A stretch of DNA of 64,000 bases from Coniochaeta sp. PMI_546 (GCA_021432605.1 MU271149.1:744001-808000); one strand, 5' to 3'; shown: positions 23,755-34,581, numbered from the stretch's first letter. A program made the numbers and translations. Notes: generated by a model not told the origin, from the sequence alone.

Positions 23755-25439
23755 ATGGGTCCCTTCAAGAAGTCAGACGTAGAGTCTGCCCAAGAGTCGA
23801 CGGAGAAGTATCCCGATGAGACCTACCCCGATGTAGCTGTCGGGTACTCCGACGAAGGTGCCGTGCACAAGCACGAGTTCGTCGCCGGCGACGGCATCTA
23901 CAGTAAGCTGCAGCGATTCGCTGGCAGGTTCGGCGTCGAGCAGCGCGGTATCGAGCGCGTGCCGGCCGACGAGCGCACCGATACTGGCATGAGCAAGATC
24001 GGCACCTTGGTAAGCCTCTGAGTCTTTCCGCCGCGACTGGCAAAACCCCCCCTAACGGCTGAGCAGTGGCTCTCGGCCAACATGGTGGTCTCGTCCTTCG
24101 CCATCGGCGCGCTGTCTATCCCTATCTTTGGACTGGGATTTGTCGACTCGGCTCTTACCATCATCTTCATCAATATCCTGGGTATCTTCCCAGTCTGCTT
24201 CTTCTCGACTTTCGGCCCGCGATTTGGTTTGCGCCAGATGGTTCTCTCTCGCTTCTGGTTTGGTTATTACGGAGTCAAACTCAGTAAGTAGCTTTTGCAT
24301 GAGATTCGGGTGTCTGAATCATCCGTCTAACATACTGCGCAGTTGCTATTTTCAACATCCTCGCTTGTCTCGGCTGGTCCTCCGTGAACGTCATTGTGGG
24401 GGCCCAACTTTTCAATGCCATCAACCACGACATGCCCGGCTGGGCCGGTATCCTGGTGATCGCTGTCTCGACACTGATCGTCTGCTTCTTTGGCTACAAG
24501 ATTGTGCACACCTACGAGCGCTTCTCGTGGATCCCGTGCTTCATCATCTTCCTCATCGTGCTGGGCGAGTTCGCCCACTCGGGAGAATTCAACAGCATGC
24601 TGCCGCTGCAGACCGGCAAGACCGAGGCCGGCGCTGTGCTCTCCTTCGCCGCCTCCGTCTACGGCTTCGCGACAGGCTGGACCTCGTACGCGGCCGACTA
24701 CACCGTCTACCAACCCGTCACGCGGAAGCGCACCTCCATCTTCCTCTGGACCTTCTTCGGCCTGTTCTTCCCCCTCGTCTTCACCGAGCTGCTCGGCGCG
24801 GCCGTCATGACCGCCACCCTCACCAACGAGACCTACCTCAACGCCTACTTCGACTCTGGCATCGGCGGCCTCCTCGCCACCGTCCTGGTCCCGCCTCTCG
24901 GCCGCTTCGGCGAGTTCTGCGTCGTCGTCCTCGCGCTGTCCATCATCGCCAACAACTGCCCCAACATCTACTCCGTCTCCCTCTCCCTCCAGGTCCTGGC
25001 CAAGGAGACCCAGCGCGTCCCCCGCTTCGTGTGGGTCTTCCTGGGCACCTGCGTCTACGTCGCCATCTCGATCCCGGGCTACGACCACTTCGAGTCCTGG
25101 CTTGAAAACTTCATGCTCGTCATCGGCTACTGGTTGAGCATCTACGAGGGCATCGCGCTCGTCGAGCACTTTGTCTTCAAGCGCGGCTTCGGCGGCTACC
25201 AGCCCGAGAACTATATGAACCCCAAGCTGCTGCCGCCCGGATTCGCCGCCATCGGCGCCTTCCTGTTCGGTGTCATGGGTGCCGTGCTCGGTATGGCGCA
25301 GGTGTGGTTCACGGGACCGATCGGCAAGCTCGCTGGGGGTGATTATGGCGGTGATATCGGATTCGAGCTCGGATTCTCGTTCAGTGCCATCTCGTACCTT
25401 GTGCTGCGGACTGTTGAGAAGAGCTACTTCAAGAGGTAG
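23755..25439 (+). CDS. NCS1 purine-cytosine permease (Fcy2-like)
   Basis: Plasma-membrane proton symporter for cytosine and purines, by family. Exons 23755-24009, 24067-24283 and 24343-25439 (introns of 57 and 59 nt), 522 residues. The N-terminal about 85 residues are hydrophilic, with VEQRGIERVPADERTD, which is typical just before the first helix of fungal Fcy2-type carriers. About twelve hydrophobic helices follow, beginning WLSANMVVSSFAIGALSIP and including GWTSYAADYTVYQP, a conserved substrate-region motif of this family, and later NNCPNIYSVSLS. It ends at a short basic tail, KSYFKR. Splice sites are consensus and keep the helices intact. The exact substrate cannot be told from sequence. 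Confidence 0.92.
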
Positions 25440-26652
25440 TTGGTGTGGAGGGGTGTACGTCGATGTCTCGATTTCCATGTTTTACATATCATGATATCTG
25501 ATGTCTTTAAAGGGAGGATTTAGGAAGGTTAAATATTCGGTTTCCTGTACAGAGTGTACAGAAACTGTGTCGGATACGTGGTTGGAATACATATTGCCGG
25601 TCTTTCCAGCCATATTTGCTGTCAATACCCCTAGATGACCAATTGTGTTTGTTCGCGAGGTTGATAGCTGTTTCTGGGACAGACTTCTGTCAGTCAGGGA
25701 CGAATAAAAGTATAATTACGAACCCCATACCCGGTGTATCGAGTTGGTCCAGTTTGAGTGCTGATGTCAAGGTTTCGGCTGGATCCGCATGACACCATCC
25801 AATCCTTGTCTCTGCCGTAGCGTATTCGAATCGTATCGCCATCGGGACACTGTGCAACATCACGATGAGGTCTGGAACAATGGCATGAAACTAGGCGCAG
25901 TCGCAACTAGCTGAGAGCCGGCTGCAAAACAACGCAGCGGCCAAGATGTTGTCGCAGCCGGTCTATATAACTTATCACGCACTTGGCGGCAAGATGTATT
26001 TATCTAGAGCTTTATTTACTCTAACATGCGGGATGAGCGATACTCTCCCAACGCTATAAACCATCGCTTGAAAACATGAAATGTCATAAACCTGTCCGTG
26101 GGCAACCACCTGGTAGTAGCAGAAACGTCAACCGTCCCCTTCCTCAATGCCTAGAGCCATGTTCTCGTCAACTCTAGATAAGCAGGGGACAAACAAAGTA
26201 ATGAAAACATCGCAACAGGATCCCCTGTGTCTTCAAACTTCTATGGTCATTTCCTCTTGTGCAGTACATGAACAGCATTCTGGCCTTCTTGTTTTCAGTA
26301 CTCCCACAACTCGACACCGGAGTGAGGTCGTCCGAGCAAGGACAAGAAAGCTACACTTAGTCAATCACTTCAACACTCCAACACACTTCTTTTGTGACCA
26401 TGCCATCCACTACTTCAACACGTCGGCAACACAACCAGGGTCTTTCTCGTCTTCAAGGATCAGGACAAGATTTTCTCCCTGCCCGCCTCCCCCTGCTCAA
26501 GGCTCGGACTGACGTTCGGGCTAGCACCGGCAAAGCCCGGCGTATCGGCGATGCCGAATAAGCCCTGTCGTCCGCTGGTTCATCTTTGAGGAACCGTGCG
26601 TACTCCTCCAAGCGCGCGTACGTCGGAGGACGGTCGTGCAGACGCCGAGCTT
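25440..26652. other. convergent intergenic region
   Basis: This lies between the 3' end of the permease (+) and the hypothetical gene (-). An ORF at 26453-26671 on the minus strand reads like coding sequence and could be a continuation of that hypothetical gene in another frame (see findings). Otherwise nothing is supported. Confidence 0.4.
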
Positions 26653-27876
26653 TCAGGGGGGTTCGATCCAAACCTGGTGAGTCTCGAATTCGGCACTGAC
26701 TGGCGGCCAGCCGATATGATGTCTAGGCTTCGTCCCATCGTGTAGAGGATTGTCGCATGTAGCAAGAGGCTTCGCTGGCAAGCCCCGCTCTTCGCCTGTG
26801 TTCGTCGCCGCATCAGATACGGAGTATCTTGAAGAAGGAAGTCGGACCATGTTAGGACCGGTTTCCGATCCTATGTTCCCCCTGCCGCTGTCCGGTATTG
26901 CATCAAACAAGGGCCTATTGGATGTGGAAAGCATTGCCGCGCGAGGCTTATCTGGACGCGGGTCCCCATAAGAAGCTTCAAAAAAGTGACTGCCATCAAT
27001 ATCCGCATATTCTGCGGCAGTCTGGCCGGACAGCCTCTGGCCAGAATGTGATATCTCGCCATCGTTGCGAGGAACCGTCGTCCCCAGCGCAACCTCGGAC
27101 GGAGTTGGCGTGACCATGAAGTTTTCTTTGGACGGCTCGTCGAGGTCCTCCCAATCTGCCATGTCCTCATCGTCTGACTTAGAAATAGGCGGAGGCTCAT
27201 TGATCACAGGGTGCTTGTCGAATTCGCGCTGCATATGCACGAGCCACATCTCGATCCTCTTCTTGGTACTCTGCTTTGAAAGTATGTCGCTATCTTGGTC
27301 TAACACCACCCCATAGCTGGGGAAATTCCATGTCGGCTCAGAGGCCTGTCGCCCAGACTCTCCGCTCATCAGGCTTTCTCCTTCGCTGAAGGTCAGAGGC
27401 TTGCGAGCGATAATGGCCGGAAGAGCTCTTCGAAAAGCCACGCTATTCTTATAATCGCCCGCAGCTCCAAAATTAACCATTTTCCCCCTCGACGCGTTAC
27501 CGGATTCTGGGATGTTCTCTTTCCCCAGAGCCACTGCAAAGGCTGGGAGAAGGTTCTTCGAGTGGTCGTCGCCGGAATCGAGCTCGGACGAATAGACTGT
27601 ACTAGGAAATGGGCCATGGGCCGAGCCACCGTGGCCCATCCCCATCACTGTATCTGGTTTCCCCATATCTAACTTCCTCACATCTGATACGAACATAACT
27701 AGCTCCGAAATCAAGGATTTCCACTCAGCCTGTATGAGGTCGAAATCCTGCCCTAACCTCTTAGCTTCAGCAGCCATCATATCTCCCTTGTCATTGATAC
27801 AACTGACAACAGACACAGACATGAAAGGGGGGGCGCTTGAACTGCGCCCGCGCCGCAAACCATGTACGGCAGACAT
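26653..27876 (-). CDS. Uncharacterised protein encoded directly behind PEX13
   Basis: I do not recognise this protein. Starting at the ATG at 27876 (MSAVHGLRRGR) it has 407 residues and no intron is needed. It starts with a basic stretch and a Ser-rich segment. A short predicted helix (LIQAEWKSLISELVMFVSDVRK) follows. Most of the rest is polar and probably disordered, with an acidic patch DDEDMADWEDLDEPS and clusters of Ser, Pro and Gly. No membrane segment or catalytic motif is visible. The frame is open upstream of this ATG all the way to the PEX13 stop codon, 163 nt away, so the true start is uncertain. The C-terminus ends at a run of six C residues (26656-26661 as G on the + strand), and another frame continues to 26453. 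Confidence 0.6.
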   Translation of the reverse strand: MSAVHGLRRGRSSSAPPFMSVSVVSCINDKGDMMAAEAKRLGQDFDLIQAEWKSLISELVMFVSDVRKLDMGKPDTVMGMGHGGSAHGPFPSTVYSSELDSGDDHSKNLLPAFAVALGKENIPESGNASRGKMVNFGAAGDYKNSVAFRRALPAIIARKPLTFSEGESLMSGESGRQASEPTWNFPSYGVVLDQDSDILSKQSTKKRIEMWLVHMQREFDKHPVINEPPPISKSDDEDMADWEDLDEPSKENFMVTPTPSEVALGTTVPRNDGEISHSGQRLSGQTAAEYADIDGSHFFEASYGDPRPDKPRAAMLSTSNRPLFDAIPDSGRGNIGSETGPNMVRLPSSRYSVSDAATNTGEERGLPAKPLATCDNPLHDGTKPRHHIGWPPVSAEFETHQVWIEPP

Positions 27877-28038
27877 CTTGCGACAGCAACGGGCTTCAGC
27901 CTCCAAAGGATCAAACTCGCTCTGAGCGAGTCTGTCCTTGGACTCGCGGCTAGTTTCGTCCCTCTCAGCCACAGGTGCAGGAGGGCTAAACCTCCGATCG
28001 GTACCAGCATCGCGTACAGAACTTCGTCCAAATCCCTT

Positions 28039-29444
28039 CTAAGAATAGAACTGAGACTTCATAAAGCTATCGGCAGTGATATCGCCAGATTTCCCGGCAG
28101 GAAGCTTGCTATTTGAGACGGCGGCTGGTGCAGACATGACACTGCTGAGGGAATTGGTCCTTGTCTCGGGACCATTCTTGATTGCCAGCGGCTCTGGCTG
28201 GCCGGGTTTGCGAGCAACCATTAAGAAAGTGGAAGGTAGATAGCCGATTCGGCCATCGCGGGCGCGACAGCGCCACCACTCTGAAGGGTTGCCGAGTGGG
28301 TCAGCCTTTGACAGGACTGCGACAAGGTCACCCTTCTTGACCTCCATGTCTACACCAGGAACCGCTGGCTCTGCCGGTGCGAAATCGTACAGAACGCGGC
28401 AGAACTCGAGCTTCGAGGGGTCGGTAACAGATAGGTCTTGAGCGGCCATACGGCGCCGCTCTTCCTCTTCGGCATTGTGAGCAAGGGAGCGAATAATCTT
28501 GCTCATCACGTACGGAAGGCCGAAGGCGGCAAGGAGGAAGAAGAACAAAGGCTTCCGGGAGGGTTTGGGAGGAGCCGGTCGTCCGTCTGGGAGGACGGTC
28601 GGTGCCGCACGACCTTCGAAGCGAGCGAATGCTGCGGGTGTGAGAGCCATCGCATCGGCTGGGGGCGGGCGGCCAGTCAGCTTGGCAATGAGCGTGCGTA
28701 TCCAGCGCATCAGGGTGAATATGCCCAAAACGCTACCGAGGGTGTCTCGCAGGTTTCCGAACTGCTCGGCTACAGCAACCATGGCTGTGATTCGCGCGTT
28801 AGTCTCTGGACCTGTGTAGATCGAGGTGTATGTAGACTTACCGAAAAAACTTGAATGGGTAGCCATGTATGTGCTCTCCAACATCTGAGCAAAGCCACCA
28901 AAGGCAGTTACCATGCCCTCCAACAGCTGGAAAGTGGCCTGTGTGCTGTTGTTGAAGCGGTTGGTGAGGGTGTCTGGGTTATTGGGGTCAGTGCCCATGG
29001 GCATGCCACCGTACATCCCTCCACCACCGTACATGCCGCCCATTCCATAACCGCCCATGCCACCCATACCGCCGTACATACCGCCCATGCCGCCCATGCC
29101 GCCGTACCTCGAGTAGGGTGCGGCGTATGGGGATGAGTACGCGCTGCCATATGTGCCAACACCGCCGTATGGGGAGGCTCCCATCCGGCTGTAAGCTGCC
29201 GCATTCTGGTTTACTGATGCAGTGAGAGACGCTGGACGCTCCGGAATGGCTGGAGTGGTGGTGGATGTCGTAGAAGTCGAGCCTGCTGCGGCGCTGGAAC
29301 CGCCCGTCGGCGCGGGTGCTGCTGCAAAGACATTAGTGGACATTTCGATGGACAGGTGTTAAATAACAGGTTAACAAAGAGAGACATACCTGCCGGTGCG
29401 GGCGCGCCGCCAGCACGTTCCCAGGGCTTTGGCGGCGATGCCAT
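28039..29444 (-). CDS. PEX13: Peroxisomal docking-complex protein PEX13
   Basis: Integral peroxisomal membrane protein that docks import receptors (Pex5/Pex14 partner). Exons 29444-29390, 29321-28842 and 28784-28039; 426 residues. The start MASPPKPWERAG is typical of Pex13 and is recovered only by splicing the first intron (68 nt, GTATGT...TTGCAG). The second intron (57 nt, 28785-28841) is stop-free and in frame; splicing gives HSSFFAMVAVAEQ. Landmarks are IPERPASL, a Tyr/Gly/Met-rich segment with repeated GGMGGMYGG, a conserved helical region (LLEGMVTAFGGFAQMLESTYMA), a hydrophobic segment (LFFFLLAAFGLPYVMSKII) and a C-terminal SH3 domain with RVLYDFAP, WWRCRARDG and GYLPSTFL. The gene ends TTC TAT TCT TAG, and the same frame continues open beyond the TAG. 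Confidence 0.95.
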
Positions 29445-30556
29445 CGGGACAAGGGATGTTCTTCTTGGTGGGTTTGCGAAGCGATCGATATCCGGCGAGG
29501 AGGATGACAATTCGCGATAGAATTCTTGCGGAGGTTGCTCCGGACAGACAGACCCAGCGCCGATTTGAATGGGTGCTTGACACAAACTTGACCCAGATAT
29601 GTATTTTGCCTTTGATTAAGAATATCAGGCTTGGATTGGGATGAAATGGGCGGTACGGATGTGATGCGGATGGTTGGCCTCGGATGAGGATATGCAGGAG
29701 ATGGGATGATGATGAAGTTGGGGCAAACACTGACTTCCCCGGCTTGTGAACGTGCCTCGGTAGTTTGTTGACTCGCTCGCTTATTGGAGCACGGTCCAGG
29801 CCTATTGCGTTTTTGCTTGTCAGAAAACCCGGGGTCTCGGTGGGGTGGTTACCTATACCGGGGTTCAGGCTTAGCGTGATAGCATCAGGATCACGTGCTA
29901 GGAGTCGAGGGTCCAAACCCAACTAACATCAACTAAATATCATCAAGGGCCCATCATCAATAGTCAGGGACATTGATTACGAGAGAGTACCAACTGCCTT
30001 GGTGGATGGTGACAGGTAATTAGCTTTTCCCAGTTCCCAGACTCCAACGACGGGGCCACACACGGGAGTGTCTATGTTTCTTCCCTAGATCAGTACCACG
30101 AGTCTCCAAGAGTTTAGAGTCAAGATTCCCCTTGATCTCCTCATTGTTGAGACTCGGAGTCTTTGAACCTCCTCTCATCTTCCATTGTCCTATCTGATGG
30201 ATTCTCCGAATCCTTCCTTCATGGCTCGTGCTCACTCCTCCCAGGGCTTTGGCCTCGGACGGGGACGGTCATTATAGCCATTGATGGCTTTGAGCGTATA
30301 TTCATATCTTTGTGATGTCCCTTGAGGGCTAAGTAGAGGCTCTATTCTTGCCAAACCACAAAAAAGAGAGCCCTTTGGGTTGTCTTCTTTGAGATAAGGC
30401 AACAATGCGGACCTTGGCCAGTATATAAAGTCTTCTTCGTGTATCCTGAACAGGGAGCGCAGATGGCGATCAGCGAAAGGCTAGTTCACATCATCTCCTC
30501 GACCAATCTCAAGACCAATCTTCTGATATACAGCACCAATCTATATACCCGAAATC
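29445..30556. promoter_or_regulatory. divergent promoter region PEX13 / amidoligase-peptidase gene
   Basis: 1.1 kb between divergently transcribed genes. It holds both promoters. A clear TATATAAAG lies at 30422-30430. A G-rich purine tract was not seen, and no RNA gene was found. Confidence 0.5.
30422..30430 (+). promoter_or_regulatory. TATA-box-like element of the amidoligase-peptidase gene
   Basis: TATATAAAG lies 127 nt upstream of the ATG at 30557, on the coding strand. It is a good TATA-box match. The transcription start has not been established. Confidence 0.5.
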
Positions 30557-32905
30557 ATGCCAGATGCGGAAAGCCCTCGGGGCAAGGATTACACATATAG
30601 CAGAAATGTTCTCAGCTTTGGCTGTGAGCTGGAATTCATCGTTGCGTATGTTCTCGGAGATGAACCTGATCCCGATGCAGACAACCAGGACCTTGCTCCT
30701 ATCCTGAGAGTCCCAGAGAATGTAGCGTCAAATTCTACTCACAAGTACATTTTCGACCACATCTGCAAGACCCTTCGGGATGCTGGCCTTACACTCCAGA
30801 ACGGTAACTTGCCGTTACCCCCAGATGTAGATGACGCGCGAGCGCGCGCGATGTTCGGTATCTCAGTCAAGCACGATGACACCATACACGAGGGAGATCT
30901 CGACAAAACGTGGAATGGCTACCGCTTCCAGGGAGTCGAGATCAATTCTTCTGCCTCGTGGACGTCGACTATAGCATTCCAAGAGCTGGAAATGATCATT
31001 CGAGTCATCCTACATAACTACCGCATAAGAGTCAATCAGTCATGCGGGCTACAATTCCACATCGGAAACGGATTGAAACCCCTTAACACCCAGACTGTAA
31101 AGAGAGTAGGAGCGCTGCTCTGGTGCCTCGACCCGGTTGGTTGTCACATCCACCCGCCCCAACGAAGACGGGGCCCCTTTAGCCTTCCTATACGAGAATA
31201 CAGCAGACTCGCATCTGGAATACAGTCGTACAGTATCGAGAGCAATGAAGACTTCTTTGGTAATGGAAGAATAGGGAAGCCTAGCTTTGGGGGCTCTGCT
31301 CCGATGTCTTCGGTCCGACCAGCACGCATCCGCCGTTTTGCCTCTTCACGCCTTGCTACCTCTAGAGCGGCTCTAGGACCTCATGAGAAGCTCGAGCAAG
31401 AGTACCCGGACGGTTTTGGTGACCGAGAATTGGAAACCATCCCGACTAAGGATGTGGACTCGGCTCTTGATGGTGTCTGGCGGTGCCTTGCTTGTGCAAA
31501 GACAGATGAGCTGGCAGCCCTGCTGGCTGTGATCGGCGGCCCGTGTTGGAAGCCCAACTACAGTTTCGCAGGATACGAAGCGGATCAGAATCCAGCGGGG
31601 CAGGATGAGTGGACTTGGGACATCGACCCGAATCAAAAACTCACCATTGAGTTCCGCGAGGCTGTCGGCTCCATGGACGCACAATGGGTTACTGCCTTGT
31701 GCCGTATCTGCGCCGGCATTGTTCTATTTGCCCTGAACTCCAGCACTGCCGAATTCTTTGCCATGTTAATGCGTCTCACTCAGGCACAGGGTGACTTCGG
31801 CGATCCGGGATCGGCTCCCTATGATTTCATCGACTTCTTGGATGATATTGGTTGCTTCGCCGAAGCCGAGCTGCTCGAAGCTAGGCTTCAAGACAAGAAG
31901 CAGTTTTGGTTCCCCTGCAGGAAGTTGCACAGCACCAGCGCCCTTGTACAGCAGGACTCGCACATGCGGGACCCTCCTAAAGGCTGGCAACGGGGCTTCG
32001 GCAACGAAAACGAACAAGCATCGACAAGCCAAAGTATTCATGCTGATGATTTATGGCCCGCAGAGGAGCCCGCAGAAACTGCCGATGAAGTTTCTGAAGA
32101 AAACAATGACACATTGACAGATGGCGCACAGACAATAGCTGCGGCCTCCCAACAGGAGACTTCAACAGGTTCCGAAAGCAAAGAATCAACGGAGTCCACA
32201 CACCCCGATTTGAAGAAATCCAAAGGACTGACTGGAGAAGAGGAAGAGACGGTAGGTCGACGAACTGACTTGACGAAACAGGAGACAGAGGTAGCTAGAG
32301 TGGCAGCATCAGAAAGAGAGGCACGAGAAGCAAACATGCGCAGGTTTCCCAATGGCTATGACCGTATCCCAGTATCGGGACACGGGCTTCTTTGTGGACC
32401 ACGTGCTCTCATTGAGAGCATAGTAGCACAGGAACCCGAACTCTTGTATCCTCCACCGACACTCGACGAGCTGCAAGACATGCTGAACGAAAACCCCCTG
32501 TTCCAAGATTTCAACGAGACAAGCCGCTATGATGCTCTGAAAGGAGACCAAAATAATCTCAGGGCTGATCAACTTGCAGGGCTCCTCCAAGCATGGGGAA
32601 GAAAAAAGGATCCAAATCTAAACCTGCGCCTCGGGTTTGTACGACCTCTCCAAGTCGATTACCTCTTCCCAGCACCAGACGGGAACCAGATCATCATCTG
32701 GGTATTCAACAACAATGCTCAAAGTGAAATGGAGGGTATCTATGGCCACTATGAAGGGCTTCGACCCAGAATCGAACCTATCACAAAGTTCGACACCGTG
32801 AAGCCCACACAGCAGCAGGCTTTCGGTGGAAATGTGAAGAGCTATCGAGATGCTGTCATTGGTGAAGGTGTAGAGTACAAAACAGAGGAGGAAGAGGAGT
32901 TGTAA
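30557..32905 (+). CDS. Amidoligase-type domain fused to OTU/papain-like cysteine-peptidase-like domain
   Basis: Intronless, 782 residues. Residues 20-400 match the amidoligase (Amidoligase_2, glutamine-synthetase-fold) pattern: FGCELEF at 21-27 (acidic ligands of the active site), GVEINSS at 126-132, SCGLQFHIG at 162-170 and TIEFREAVGSMD at 363-374. Such enzymes form amide bonds using ATP, some on proteins or peptides. A disordered linker rich in Ser/Glu/Thr (about 480-590) leads to a second unit: GLLCGPRAL with a candidate nucleophile Cys613, and IYGHYEGL with a candidate His731, resembling OTU-like cysteine peptidases, although the usual Asp before Gly-x-x-Cys is absent. The tail is acidic. 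Family assignment of the second domain is inference from the Cys and His context. The start is the first ATG, 127 nt after a TATA element. Confidence 0.8.
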   Translation: MPDAESPRGKDYTYSRNVLSFGCELEFIVAYVLGDEPDPDADNQDLAPILRVPENVASNSTHKYIFDHICKTLRDAGLTLQNGNLPLPPDVDDARARAMFGISVKHDDTIHEGDLDKTWNGYRFQGVEINSSASWTSTIAFQELEMIIRVILHNYRIRVNQSCGLQFHIGNGLKPLNTQTVKRVGALLWCLDPVGCHIHPPQRRRGPFSLPIREYSRLASGIQSYSIESNEDFFGNGRIGKPSFGGSAPMSSVRPARIRRFASSRLATSRAALGPHEKLEQEYPDGFGDRELETIPTKDVDSALDGVWRCLACAKTDELAALLAVIGGPCWKPNYSFAGYEADQNPAGQDEWTWDIDPNQKLTIEFREAVGSMDAQWVTALCRICAGIVLFALNSSTAEFFAMLMRLTQAQGDFGDPGSAPYDFIDFLDDIGCFAEAELLEARLQDKKQFWFPCRKLHSTSALVQQDSHMRDPPKGWQRGFGNENEQASTSQSIHADDLWPAEEPAETADEVSEENNDTLTDGAQTIAAASQQETSTGSESKESTESTHPDLKKSKGLTGEEEETVGRRTDLTKQETEVARVAASEREAREANMRRFPNGYDRIPVSGHGLLCGPRALIESIVAQEPELLYPPPTLDELQDMLNENPLFQDFNETSRYDALKGDQNNLRADQLAGLLQAWGRKKDPNLNLRLGFVRPLQVDYLFPAPDGNQIIIWVFNNNAQSEMEGIYGHYEGLRPRIEPITKFDTVKPTQQQAFGGNVKSYRDAVIGEGVEYKTEEEEEL

Positions 32906-33514
32906 TCGACGGTAGGGATCTAAACTGGATGTCATATCACTTACTTTGACAGAGGTACATGAACCGGGCGACTATATTCGACATGGAGGTAATTTTACAT
33001 GAAGAGGGCTTATAGATATTAGACCATGAAAATTTTTGCGAAGTTGACTCCAGAGAGCCGAAGAGCACGCCGAGTATGAATCGTGAATAATGCTGGCATT
33101 AGAAGCAATATACCGCTGATACTCAGACATTTGAGGGAGCTCTAGTATAGCCGTTCCACAGGTAGAGAGACAGTCCCGGTTATAATCTAAGTCTAAGGCG
33201 AAAAGAGAAGGTTTGTTCAAAGGTTGATGATATGTCTTGTCAATCTTGTCATGTCACAAAACAGTCATGGCGACCATGTCATCCTCATTTCCATCCTTAC
33301 AAATCTCCCCCTTTTCTTCCCAGCAGCAAGTATTCCTGTCGGACATATTTCCCCTGTAGACCTTCTGGAGATTCCTTTCGAGTGTGAATTCCTCCTTCAA
33401 TTGCAATTATGATGCCTTTCCTTCGTACGGGCAAGCATGTGTGTTGCTTTTACAAGCCACCTAATACAATTTGGTGACAGCCTCCCATGTCAATCCGTGA
33501 GTAGACCACGCTAT
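32906..33514. other. convergent intergenic region
   Basis: 3' UTR space between the amidoligase-peptidase gene (+) and the NmrA-like gene (-). Nothing else was recognised. Confidence 0.5.
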
Positions 33515-34581
33515 CTACTTCAGGTCCTTGAACGCAGGAGCTTTCTTCATGAAATCCTCCCAAGTTGTCAACTTATCCTCCACCAGCTTATGCGTCTCGT
33601 CCAGACTGTCGCCCCCATAATATCCGTACTCAGCCAACAGCCTCATATTCTCCAGCAGCTCAACCGCCGCGAACTCTGGCATCCCGGTGCCCGTCAATAT
33701 CTTGACATACAAGTCATGCGGCAGCTCAGCATATCCGGCCGTCTTGCCAGCCTCGGGGAAGGTCTTTTTGAACGCATCCACGATCTCCCTGAGCGTCATG
33801 TAGTTCGTCGCGGCTAGGATGCGCTTGCCGAGGACCTCATCACGGTGCAGTACGGCAGCCTTGATATACTTACCCGTATCGGCCGTGTCGAACATGGGCA
33901 CTACGGCCGTCTCCGGGACGGGGAGGGCTAGAGTCCAGGCGTTGTTGTTCTCTGGAGACTGGCGGAACATCCCGCCAGGGAAATTGGACATGTAGAAGCC
34001 TGGCATGAAGAAGGTAGCTGGGATGCCGACCTCGCGGGCGTAATCCTCTACTTCGGCTTTGCTGTCAAAGTGATAGACGTGAGGGAGCTTGCCATTGGAG
34101 ACTAGGCAGTGTTAGTCAGGTTTACTATGGTAAGGGCTGAGGTGCATACGCTTGTTGACGTTGTAAAGCGAGCTCCAGATGAACTGTTTTACACCAGCGT
34201 CTTTGGCAGCATCAACCAGGTTCTTTCCCTGCTGGATCTCTAGCTCCTTATCCATCTTTTCCCAGTAATTGGTGACTGCATAGACCGCTGCGGCTCCGGT
34301 CATGGCTTTGATCAGAGATGCTTTATCATTGTTGTCGGCCTGTATGGTATGTCAAATCAGATTCTCTACAGGATATCGGAATGCCAAGCTATGGCACTTA
34401 CAGTGATGATCTCCGCTCCTTGGCTCTGAAGCTTTTTGGCCGATTCCTTGGTGGTGTCGCGGGTAACAGCTCGGACAGCCCACTCTGGCTTCAGCTTGGG
34501 ATCGTGGAGGAAAGTGTTCACGACTGAGCCGCCTTGGGCACCCGTAGCTCCGAAGACAGTGATGATCTTTTTGGTAGCCAT
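33515..34581 (-). CDS. NmrA-like Rossmann-fold protein
   Basis: Exons 34581-34402, 34339-34150 and 34101-33515 (introns of 62 and 48 nt), 318 residues. The start MATKKIITVFGATGAQGGSV contains the NAD(P)-binding glycine motif GATGAQGG at residues 11-18. Later segments AVYAVTNYWEK, GVKQFIWSSLYNVNK, FFMPGFYMSNFPGG and PMFDTADTGKYIKAAV are typical of NmrA/HSCARG-like proteins (atypical short-chain dehydrogenases), which act as redox sensors or nitrogen regulators rather than clear catalysts. There is no canonical YxxxK active site in the usual place. The tRNA gene lies upstream on the same strand. Confidence 0.9.

Noticed and set aside
24327-25478. 383-codon minus-strand ORF opposite the permease
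   Set aside because: Antisense to permease exon 3. GC-rich third positions create the open frame; the composition is Asp/Glu/Gly-rich and lacks any fold signal.
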